This document shows, in pieces, positions 1-4,561 of a stretch of 5,275 nt of DNA (positions within the stretch are counted from its first letter, which is position 1; each line of letters opens with the position of its first letter). The stretch lies in assembly GCA_031287975.1 (NCBI GenBank), contig JAITSF010000030.1, positions 1-5,275 of the forward strand. The letters are read 5' to 3'. Made by a program: the position numbers and the translations under genes. A model generated the notes under the pieces. That model saw nothing but the letters and a program-made list of their open reading frames with translations, made no database searches and was not told the origin of the DNA. Source of the DNA: Candidatus Nomurabacteria bacterium. GTDB taxonomy: Bacteria > Patescibacteriota > Saccharimonadia > Saccharimonadales > Saccharimonadaceae.

Positions 1-117
1 GATAGGCACGGTGGGTTTTGCTTGGGGCTGGATCGACTAATCGCAAAGTCGCTAGGTCTTAACTCGGTAGTAGAAAGCACCGCATTCCCGCGCACTTCTA
101 GGCGGCTAATCCCTTAA
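1..117 (+). CDS. Aspartyl/asparaginyl-tRNA synthetase, C-terminal end (5' partial)
   Basis: The + strand reads in frame 1 from the window edge to a TAA at 115-117, giving 38 residues. The stretch HGGFCLGLDRLIAKSLGL is class II synthetase motif 3, with the ATP-binding Arg in LDR, and it is followed by the AFPRTSRRLIP tail. In AspRS and AsnRS the same position reads HGGFGLGLDR or similar, then FPR and a terminal R-L-x-P. The enzyme ligates Asp (or Asn) to its tRNA in the cytoplasm. The FPR...RL.P ending resembles archaeal-type AspRS and Bacillus-type AsnRS more than the long-tailed E. coli AspRS, so I cannot separate the two from this fragment. One motif-3 glycine is Cys here; bacterial AspRS often has Ala there, so activity is not in doubt. 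Everything upstream lies outside the window. The gene converges on hpf with 18 bases between the stop codons. Confidence 0.85.
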   Translation, partial: DRHGGFCLGLDRLIAKSLGLNSVVESTAFPRTSRRLIP

Positions 118-135
118 TTGCCTTCACGTCATTTT

Positions 136-501
136 TTATTTGCGCTTCAAAGCGCGTTTTAGCTGCCCGAACAGCCCGCCCTTGGAGCGTTCGCGCTCTA
201 ACTCGATTTTGTATTGTCGGATTTGCCCGCGCATTTTGGCTTCGGCGCCGTCGATCGCCGCCAGTACGCCGTCGTGGGATTCTTTGGCCACCAATTGCCG
301 GCCCGGCAAAGTCAGCAGGATTTCACACTCTAACTTAGCGCCGCCTTTGCTTTCGACTTTGTCGATTTTAACACTAGCTTGCGCCGACTCGCGCGACTTG
401 TGCGGAATGTAATCTATCATTTTTTGAACTTTTTCCCCAGCGTAGCCTTTAACCTTAGCGTCGAGTGTCAGGTGTTTAGCTGTTATTTCTATAATTTTCA
501 T
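136..501 (-). CDS. hpf: Ribosome hibernation promoting factor, short form (HPF/RaiA family)
   Basis: This 121-residue protein matches the HPF/RaiA (sigma-54 modulation protein) family along its length. It starts MKIIEITAKHLTLDAKVKGY, the usual beta strand plus the His-Leu start of helix 1. It continues with a variable strand region (41-60), the conserved LTLPGRQLVAKES strand (63-75), AAIDGAEAKMRGQIRQYK helix 2 (81-98) and a basic tail. Family members bind the 30S decoding region of idle ribosomes, block translation and stabilise 70S or 100S particles. The length fits the short form, without the C-terminal dimerisation domain of long HPF. The start is ATG at 501 with GAAGGG (507-512) five bases upstream; the stop is TAA. 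It lies 51 bases after the 207-residue gene, with a possible own promoter in between. Confidence 0.9.
   Translation of the reverse strand: MKIIEITAKHLTLDAKVKGYAGEKVQKMIDYIPHKSRESAQASVKIDKVESKGGAKLECEILLTLPGRQLVAKESHDGVLAAIDGAEAKMRGQIRQYKIELERERSKGGLFGQLKRALKRK
142..160 (+). terminator. Possible terminator of the synthetase gene, inside the hpf 3' end
   Basis: On the + strand GCGCT (142-146) and AGCGC (151-155) form a 5-bp stem around a TCAA loop, with a further U-G pair at 141/156, and TTTT follows at 157-160. It sits 25 bases past the synthetase stop and overlaps the last codons of hpf. The stem is short and the T run weak, and the sequence also encodes Lys/Arg codons of hpf, so chance is possible. 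On the - strand the hairpin is not followed by T residues, so it would not serve hpf. Confidence 0.3.
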
Positions 502-520
502 ATTTTCCCTTCATGTCTTT

Positions 521-529
521 ATCATATCA
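521..529 (-). promoter_or_regulatory. Extended -10 element upstream of hpf
   Basis: The - strand reads TGATATGAT, an extended -10 (TGn plus TATGAT at 521-526), in the A+T-rich gap before hpf. Transcription would start near 514, leaving a leader of about 13 bases that contains the GAAGGG ribosome site. I find no convincing -35 box at 16-18 bases, which an extended -10 can do without. It would allow hpf to be expressed apart from the upstream genes, as expected for a stationary-phase factor. A+T richness alone could produce this match. Confidence 0.35.
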
Positions 530-552
530 TAATTACTCAAAATAAAACACCG

Positions 553-1176
553 CTAGTCTGTAAAATCCCATTGGTCGGTCAGTGGCTTAAGGCTTAATGT
601 GTTAAGATTACGACTTTCTTCCAGTGGTCGACCCAGCACGTCTTTCCGCGGCCAGCCGCCGTTATAAAAACTATCAACTCCCATCGTCAAATGATAATAC
701 GGCGAACGGGCGCAGATTAAACCGTTGAAAGCCAGAGCCAACTCTTCGTCCCAGCCGTCTGATTGGTCGAGTATAAATTGCGGCTGTTGATTAGTAAGAC
801 TTTCAAATGTTTGGCAGACTCCGTCCAAGTCGGTGTCGGACGATTTGTCTATAAGCTCAAGCTCGCCGCAAACTTGTTGCATTTTTTTAATAAGAGCCAG
901 CGCAAGCCTGTCTTTAATAATAAATTTTCTATATTCGTCTATTGGTATGTTATCAACAGATATTAAATCTGGCTTGACATAAATCGCTGCGCGCGGCGAT
1001 TTGCCGAAAGTTTCGCCGATAATGGTCGGGTGGTTTTCGACGTATTGTCTAATAAATATGCCGCGCCGCTCTACATCGTCGTCTTCCAAAAAAGCACACG
1101 TGGTGCCGATTGTTTCTAGCTGTCTTCGAACTTGGTTTTGGACAATTTCGACCGGCGTGAATGCTGCTTTCTCCAT
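553..1176 (-). CDS. Unrecognised 207-residue soluble protein downstream of serS
   Basis: I do not recognise a family. The 207 residues show no signal peptide or membrane segment. The N-terminal third is helical and charged (EDDDVERRG at 31-39), an alternating strand-like segment follows (AAIYVKPDLISVDNIPID, 63-80), then a Leu/Ile-rich helix (86-105, KDRLALALIKKMQ). The C-terminal 60 residues are rich in aromatic residues and Gly (SPYYHLTMGVDSFYNGGWPRK, 158-177 plus one). Four Cys (27, 103, 121, 155) are too scattered to suggest a metal site. ATG at 1176 is chosen because AGGAG lies just upstream; a TTG at 1221 in the same frame would overlap serS and has no such site. The gene begins 22 bases after the serS stop, so it is probably co-transcribed with serS. 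Sampled 60-base lines look clearly more A+T rich than serS, which could mean later acquisition or relaxed constraint. Confidence 0.75.
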   Translation of the reverse strand: MEKAAFTPVEIVQNQVRRQLETIGTTCAFLEDDDVERRGIFIRQYVENHPTIIGETFGKSPRAAIYVKPDLISVDNIPIDEYRKFIIKDRLALALIKKMQQVCGELELIDKSSDTDLDGVCQTFESLTNQQPQFILDQSDGWDEELALAFNGLICARSPYYHLTMGVDSFYNGGWPRKDVLGRPLEESRNLNTLSLKPLTDQWDFTD

Positions 1177-1179
1177 GAG

Positions 1180-1184
1180 CTCCT
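1180..1184 (-). promoter_or_regulatory. Ribosome binding site fixing the 207-residue start
   Basis: AAAAAAGGAG ends three bases before ATG 1176. The spacing is short, but no other strong site lies near the frame's 5' end, so it decides for ATG 1176 over the upstream TTG at 1221. Confidence 0.6.
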
Positions 1185-1198
1185 TTTTTGTAACTTTA

Positions 1199-2440
1199 TC
1201 ACAAAATATCGCGGTCGTCAAGATACGGCCGCAAAACTTTCGGTACTATCAACTTTTCGCCGTCTTGATGGTTTTCGATAATTGTTACTAACGTCCGCGC
1301 TAACGACACAGCGGTGCCGTTCAGGGTGTGCAAGATTTCAACTCGGCCGTCCGAGCGCCGGACGCGGATGTTCAGATTTCGAGCTTGGTAGTCGGTACAG
1401 TTGCTGCACGATGTCAGCTCGCGGTACGTCCCGTCGACCGGCGACCAATATTCAATGTCGTATTTTTTATAAGCCGGCGCGCCCATGTCGCCGCTGGCGT
1501 TGTTGATAACTCGGTAGGCGATTCCCAGCTCTTGCCAGACTTCTTCTTCAATCGCTAAAATCCGCTCGTGAATCTCAGCCGATTGCTCCGGCGTGCAAAA
1601 AGCGTACATTTCCAACTTGTTGAACTGATGAACCCGAAATAACCCGCGGGTGTGTTTGCCGGCAGCGCCAGCCTCGCGCCGAAAACACGGGCTATAGCCA
1701 GCGTAGAGCAGCGGCAGTTTGGCCTCGTCGATAATTTCGTCGGCGTGATAGCCAGTCAGCGGAATTTCGGCGGTGGCGATTAGTTGCAAATCCTCGCCCT
1801 CGATAGCGTATTCGTCGGACTGGTCGCTAGAGCGCGGTGCAAAACCAGTGCCAGTCATAGTGCGGGCGTTTACCATATACGGCACGTCCATAAAACCAAA
1901 ACCGTGCTGGCTAACCTTGCGCAGACCATATTGATACAGCGCCGCCTGCAGCTCGGCCAGACCGTTTTTCAAGTAATAAAACTTAGCGCCGGCGACTTTA
2001 GCGCCGCGCTCGAAATCCACCCAATCGCGCTTGATGGCGAAATCCAAATGGTCAACCGCGCCGGTTTTTTTCTCGCCCCACTCGCGGACAGTGGTCGAAT
2101 TTTCCTCGCCGCCAATCGGCACATCGGGTGCCATAATGTTCGGCACCGACTTTAACAGCTCATCAAACTGGTTCGAAACTTGTATAAGTTTTGCCTCCAA
2201 CCCAGCCAGCTCGGTCTTGATATTTTTGCCTTCTTCGACCAATTTGACCTCTGGTTTGCCGCCTTTCATCCGCGCGGCGACTAAGTTGCGCCGCTCGCGC
2301 AAGCTGTCGATTTCGCTCGTCAACTGGCGGCGTTGGACATCCAGCGTCAGCAACTTTTTAATATCGACATCATAACCCTTATCCTTGGCGCTACGTTCCA
2401 CCAACTCGGCATTTTCACGAATAAATTTTATATCTAACAT
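1199..2440 (-). CDS. serS: Seryl-tRNA synthetase
   Basis: This 413-residue cytoplasmic enzyme activates Ser with ATP and charges tRNA-Ser (and tRNA-Sec where present). The length is normal for bacterial SerRS. Residues 1-100 form the antiparallel coiled-coil arm that grips the long variable arm of tRNA, starting MLDIKFIREN. The class II core follows: the serine-binding TAE at 223-225 in IATAEIPLTG, motif 2 at 252-278 (CFRREAGAAGKHTRGLFRVHQ with FNKLE after it), SCSNCTDYQARN at 344-355, and motif 3 with LNG at 373-375 and its Arg at 382 (LARTL). All key residues are present. ATG at 2440 is preferred because family members begin with MLDIK; a GTG at 2449 would add three residues. The only upstream Shine-Dalgarno match is a weak AGTGG. 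The stop is TGA followed directly by TAA. It lies 34 bases after the S66 peptidase gene and 22 before the 207-residue gene. Confidence 0.97.
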   Translation of the reverse strand: MLDIKFIRENAELVERSAKDKGYDVDIKKLLTLDVQRRQLTSEIDSLRERRNLVAARMKGGKPEVKLVEEGKNIKTELAGLEAKLIQVSNQFDELLKSVPNIMAPDVPIGGEENSTTVREWGEKKTGAVDHLDFAIKRDWVDFERGAKVAGAKFYYLKNGLAELQAALYQYGLRKVSQHGFGFMDVPYMVNARTMTGTGFAPRSSDQSDEYAIEGEDLQLIATAEIPLTGYHADEIIDEAKLPLLYAGYSPCFRREAGAAGKHTRGLFRVHQFNKLEMYAFCTPEQSAEIHERILAIEEEVWQELGIAYRVINNASGDMGAPAYKKYDIEYWSPVDGTYRELTSCSNCTDYQARNLNIRVRRSDGRVEILHTLNGTAVSLARTLVTIIENHQDGEKLIVPKVLRPYLDDRDIL

Positions 2441-2450
2441 AGTTGCCACT

Positions 2451-2456
2451 ATTGTA
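2451..2456 (-). promoter_or_regulatory. Candidate -10 box close to the serS start
   Basis: The - strand reads TACAAT here, with TTAACT about 16 bases upstream as a partial -35 match (overlapping the stop of the peptidase gene). A transcript would begin around 2444, only a few bases before ATG 2440, so it would be nearly leaderless. This fits the poor ribosome site of serS, but the hexamers are weak and serS may be read only from the upstream promoter. Confidence 0.25.
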
Positions 2457-2474
2457 TCAAATTTTTATTCAAAG

Positions 2475-3437
2475 TTAAATGGCAATTTTAATGCGCCGAC
2501 CAACCTCGAGTTTTACCACGCCCCCAATAGGTAGAGTTAGGATGGGTAAGGTGTGTCCGAAGTCGATACCTAGGGCTATCGGCAGGTCTTTGGGCAGATC
2601 TTTCGACCGGATAATTTCGGAAATTTCCTTAGTTGACACCTTGCTGGCGGTTTCAAATCGCCCAACAATCAGCCCGCGTAAATTGTCGCGAAAGTTCGGT
2701 AGCTGCAACAGCGACTCAAACCGCCGCGCCACTTCGCGACCAGTTAAACTACCAGCTTCAGCGTCGTCTTCCATAGCGAAAATAAACGGGCTGTCAAATT
2801 TCGGGCAATACCGAGTGCCTTGCAACAGATAAAAAGTCCCCAAATTCCCGCCCAGCAACCGAGCGCTGGCCGCGCCGCTTTGCAACACCCGCCAAGTTTT
2901 GCCGGCGTGGATTTTGCGCGCATGGTCGCTCCAGCGCTGGCTGCGAACCAGTTCGACCGACCGACCAGACAGCGCCGCTTGAAAATTCTCCAATGTATAG
3001 CGCCACTCAGTCATCTTGCCGAGAGTGCTAAAATTTGGCCCCAGAAACTGCACCGCGCCAGCCTTAGCGTAAAAAGCATTCAGAAGCACTGTAATATCTG
3101 AAAAACCAATCAGCGGTTTCGGGTCTTTGCGAGCCGCTGCCCAATCAACCCGCGGCAAGACCTCATTAGCCGACCAGCCGCCAGTTACCGCTAAAATTGC
3201 CCGCACTCGCCGGTCAGCCAAAGCTGCGTTGAGATCATCAGCTCGCGCCTGCGCCGGAGCTGTGCCTTGCTGATAAACCTGCTTGATATTGTCGCCAAAC
3301 GAAACTTTATAACCCAAACTTTCCAGCCGCGTCTGCGCTCGAGCGTAGTCAGCCAAACGTTTCCGAGTTTCCAGCCAACTTATCGACGGTGCCACCACGC
3401 GGATTTCATCACCAAATTGCAAAGTTTTATAAGTCAT
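2475..3437 (-). CDS. S66 family serine peptidase, MccF-like / LD-carboxypeptidase
   Basis: The 320-residue protein is a full-length peptidase family S66 member. The Ser-Glu-His triad can be placed: Ser113 in LIGFSDITVL, Glu223 in FIFAMEDDAE, and His295 in GIDFGHTLPILTLPIGG. The N-terminal GDEIRVVAPS strand, TGGWSANEVLP (85-95) and LLGGNLGTFYLLQGTRY (194-210) are also family landmarks. GG-x-x-(S/A)-N-x-LLP and the acidic EDDAE are closer to the MccF branch, which cleaves microcin C and related aminoacyl-nucleotide amides, than to LdcA, which trims L,D-tetrapeptides in peptidoglycan recycling. Sequence alone does not settle the substrate. No signal peptide is visible, so it is probably cytoplasmic. 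ATG 3437 is chosen because GGAGG lies four bases upstream and homologues start just before GDxIxVVAPS; an ATG at 3458 would place that site inside the gene. Its start overlaps the preceding stop in ATGA, implying translational coupling with the 281-residue protein. Confidence 0.93.
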   Translation of the reverse strand: MTYKTLQFGDEIRVVAPSISWLETRKRLADYARAQTRLESLGYKVSFGDNIKQVYQQGTAPAQARADDLNAALADRRVRAILAVTGGWSANEVLPRVDWAAARKDPKPLIGFSDITVLLNAFYAKAGAVQFLGPNFSTLGKMTEWRYTLENFQAALSGRSVELVRSQRWSDHARKIHAGKTWRVLQSGAASARLLGGNLGTFYLLQGTRYCPKFDSPFIFAMEDDAEAGSLTGREVARRFESLLQLPNFRDNLRGLIVGRFETASKVSTKEISEIIRSKDLPKDLPIALGIDFGHTLPILTLPIGGVVKLEVGRRIKIAI

Positions 3438-4279
3438 CTTACCTCCAGTATACCACATCGGTAATCATAGAGCGCTTGGCTGCCTTGGTTAAGCAAGATA
3501 TCTTTTTCCTGTGTCGTCAAAAATCGCAAGTCGGTGTCGTCCCAGTCTGGGCGGGTCTCCAGCGCTACAACTACGGGTTTAACACCCAAAGTCCGCTCGA
3601 CTTCCACCGCCGATCGATACATCACATTGTTAGTAAAATCGATGTTTCGCGCCTTATCAGTGCCAGAATTATCGACATCATAGAGCGCCGCATAGACCGT
3701 CAACAGCGCCATAATCGCCCGATAATAATACGGTGCCAAGTTAGCACTTTGGCCGTCCCAGCCGAAACGCTTGGCTTGGGCACAGTACCAATCTGTCATA
3801 TCAAAGGCGCTGTCCGCTAGGTCGGCTTGGCCGTTTTCGCCGAGCACAACACGTCGCAAATATTGATAATACTCTGGCAAACTGTAACCAAATTTGGTCT
3901 GGAGTTCGCCCAATTTGCCCTCTCGACGCTCCGGCGGCACAATGTTGGCATATTGATATTGGCCCTTGGCGAAGTTCATCGGGGCTTTCGTCAGAGCGGT
4001 TTTTTCACTGTTGGCGGTCTTGAATTGGTCGCCCAAGTAACTGGCCCACAGAATCTGCTCGAAGCCATCAGTCGCCGCTTGGTCGGCAAACTCCAAACTC
4101 TGTTGACTGGCGTCTGGGACATAGCGAGCCAGATAAGTGCTGACTCGCCCGATGGCCAGTTTGGCCGTCGGCAACTCGCCGCCCAAATATTCTTGGACTC
4201 GAGTTGTTAAAGTCGAATCCTGCTGCCGTTCGCCGATAATTTCCGCGGCTCGCGCTCGCGGTGTATACATTTCTTTCAT
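3434..4279 (-). CDS. Unrecognised 281-residue helical protein, first gene of the operon
   Basis: I do not recognise a family. The 281 residues have no signal peptide or clear membrane span and look mostly alpha-helical. The first 90 residues are polar with repeated helix-like stretches. Residues 100-200 are strikingly rich in Tyr and other aromatics (GQYQYANIVPPE at 106-117, PEYYQYLRRVV at 135-145, LAPYYYRAIMALLTVYAALY at 181-200). The C-terminal part has VKPVVVALETRPDWDDTDLR (233-252). Two Cys (166, 275) are far apart. ATG 4279 is the start: AGGAG (4287-4291) stands seven bases upstream, better placed for it than for the ATG three codons later. The stop overlaps the S66 peptidase start in ATGA, so the two products are probably made in step and may act together. 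A promoter, a repeat array and a stable hairpin lie in front, so this gene would be the main target of that control. Function unknown. Confidence 0.8.
   Translation of the reverse strand: MKEMYTPRARAAEIIGERQQDSTLTTRVQEYLGGELPTAKLAIGRVSTYLARYVPDASQQSLEFADQAATDGFEQILWASYLGDQFKTANSEKTALTKAPMNFAKGQYQYANIVPPERREGKLGELQTKFGYSLPEYYQYLRRVVLGENGQADLADSAFDMTDWYCAQAKRFGWDGQSANLAPYYYRAIMALLTVYAALYDVDNSGTDKARNIDFTNNVMYRSAVEVERTLGVKPVVVALETRPDWDDTDLRFLTTQEKDILLNQGSQALYDYRCGILEVR
3442..3446 (-). promoter_or_regulatory. Ribosome binding site of the S66 peptidase
   Basis: GGAGG lies four bases before ATG 3437 and inside the last codons of the upstream 281-residue gene. It selects this ATG rather than the one at 3458. 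Together with the ATGA overlap it indicates coupled translation. Confidence 0.75.
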
Positions 4280-4286
4280 TTCAAAT

Positions 4287-4291
4287 CTCCT
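4287..4291 (-). promoter_or_regulatory. Ribosome binding site of the 281-residue gene
   Basis: AGGAG lies seven bases before ATG 4279, ideal spacing. It starts 26 bases beyond the foot of the leader hairpin, so the hairpin would not hide it directly. Confidence 0.75.
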
Positions 4292-4316
4292 AAAAATTAG
4301 TTAATAAACTCAAAAC

Positions 4317-4372
4317 GCCGAATCAACCGGCGCAATTTTCAGGAAATCCAAAACCCAACCGGCTAACTCGGC
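4317..4372 (-). promoter_or_regulatory. Long leader hairpin, possible attenuator
   Basis: On the - strand GCCGAGTTAGCCGG (4372-4359) pairs over all 14 positions with CCGGTTGATTCGGC (4330-4317), using three G-U pairs, around a 28-base loop that can itself pair weakly (TTTT with AAAA, GG with CC). G then TTTT follows at 4316-4312. The three G-U pairs would be A-C mismatches in + strand RNA, so the structure belongs to the - strand. A second, exclusive stem, CGCCG/CGGCG around GTTGATT (4332-4316), uses the same 3' arm. It lies between the promoter and the ribosome site of the 281-residue gene. It may be an attenuator, a terminator for readthrough from the gene to the right, or a stabilising leader. 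Confidence 0.6.
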
Positions 4373-4416
4373 AACAGGTGGGTATGAATTTGAACAAATT
4401 TATTACTCATTCTGTC

Positions 4417-4443
4417 ATTATACCACATTTTCCCATTTTGCAA
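4417..4443 (-). promoter_or_regulatory. Promoter for the 281-residue gene and downstream operon
   Basis: The - strand carries a perfect TATAAT at 4422-4417 preceded by TGG, making an extended -10. TTGCAA at 4443-4438 is a partial -35, 15 bases upstream, which is short but acceptable with an extended -10. Transcription should begin near 4410, leaving a leader of about 130 bases that contains the long hairpin. The -35 region overlaps the CAAGGTC/GACCTTG palindrome, a suitable place for a repressor or activator. Confidence 0.6.
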
Positions 4444-4455
4444 GGTCCGACCTTG
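4441..4455. repeat. 15-base palindrome over the -35 region
   Basis: CAAGGTC (4441-4447) and GACCTTG (4449-4455) are perfect inverted copies around one C. The right half is also the beginning of the first 12-base direct repeat, so the palindrome and the repeat array share sequence. The left half overlaps the promoter's -35 box. A dimeric regulator site is a reasonable reading, without direct proof. Confidence 0.5.
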
Positions 4456-4496
4456 TTCATGACCTTGTTCATATAGACCTTGTTCATCTTGTTTAT
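4449..4496. repeat. Three 12-base direct repeats plus a decayed fourth
   Basis: GACCTTGTTCAT occurs exactly at 4449-4460, 4461-4472 and 4476-4487; the first two abut and the third is set off by ATA. CTTGTTTAT at 4488-4496 is a shortened relative. On the - strand each unit reads ATGAACAAGGTC. The array stands directly upstream of the operon promoter, so it could bind a regulator, but the periods (12 and 15 bases) are not whole helical turns, and replication slippage could also have made it. Units are too short and the spacing too small for CRISPR. Confidence 0.75.
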
Positions 4497-4497
4497 T

Positions 4498-4521
4498 AAG
4501 GACGGTTGCAGCAAGGACGGT
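4498..4521. repeat. AAGGACGGT direct repeat pair
   Basis: The 9-base unit AAGGACGGT occurs at 4498-4506 and 4513-4521, six bases apart. The second copy is part of the 25-base palindrome, whose 3' half begins inside it. The related core CAAGG(A/T)C also appears in the -35 palindrome, so the whole 4441-4531 stretch is built from variants of one short motif. Confidence 0.6.
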
Positions 4522-4531
4522 CCTTGCTGCA
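4507..4531. repeat. 25-base perfect palindrome
   Basis: TGCAGCAAGGAC (4507-4518) and GTCCTTGCTGCA (4520-4531) are exact inverted copies around a single G. In RNA this gives a 10-bp stem with a five-base loop. Neither strand has a T run after it, so it is not a standard terminator. It may form the protective 3' end of the mRNA from the gene at the right edge, or be a protein binding site. Confidence 0.7.
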
Positions 4532-4547
4532 GATCCTCTAACCTCTG

Positions 4548-4561
4548 CGCCCGCTAGGGCG
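4548..4561 (-). terminator. Small G+C hairpin directly after a stop codon
   Basis: Just past the TAA of the right-edge gene the - strand reads CGCCC-TAGC-GGGCG, a 5-bp stem with a four-base loop. There is no T run. With the larger palindrome 17 bases further on, it may help end or protect the transcript; as a terminator it is weak. Confidence 0.25.

Noticed and set aside
131..137. T run between the two convergent stops as a terminator for the synthetase gene
   Set aside because: Only a bulged six-base-pair stem (GGC-t-AAT with ATTGCC) precedes it, and the stem ends about eight bases before the T run.
1784..2155. Long open frames on the + strand opposite serS, the S66 peptidase, the 281-residue gene and hpf
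   Set aside because: They lie antisense to well-supported genes, match no family, lack ribosome sites and have low-complexity or Cys/Arg-rich products typical of reverse-frame shadows.
3434..3436. UGA recoded as Gly, as in some Candidate Phyla Radiation groups
   Set aside because: UGA forms the ATGA stop/start overlap here and ends serS just before a UAA; no recognised protein needs an internal UGA, so the standard bacterial code suffices.
3438..3458. ATG at 3458 as the start of the S66 peptidase
   Set aside because: It has no ribosome site, would put GGAGG inside the gene and adds seven residues absent from the usual family N-terminus.
4384..4476. 30-codon + strand frame starting ATG after AGGTGG
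   Set aside because: It crosses the opposite-strand promoter and repeats, its ribosome site is too close to the ATG, and its product (MNLNKFITHS...) resembles nothing known.
4449..4496. CRISPR array
   Set aside because: Units are 12 bases and abut or are separated by three bases; there are no spacers and no cas genes.
4280..4561. tRNA or other structured RNA gene in the intergenic stretch
   Set aside because: No cloverleaf or T-loop consensus is present; the structure seen is limited to the hairpins already listed.
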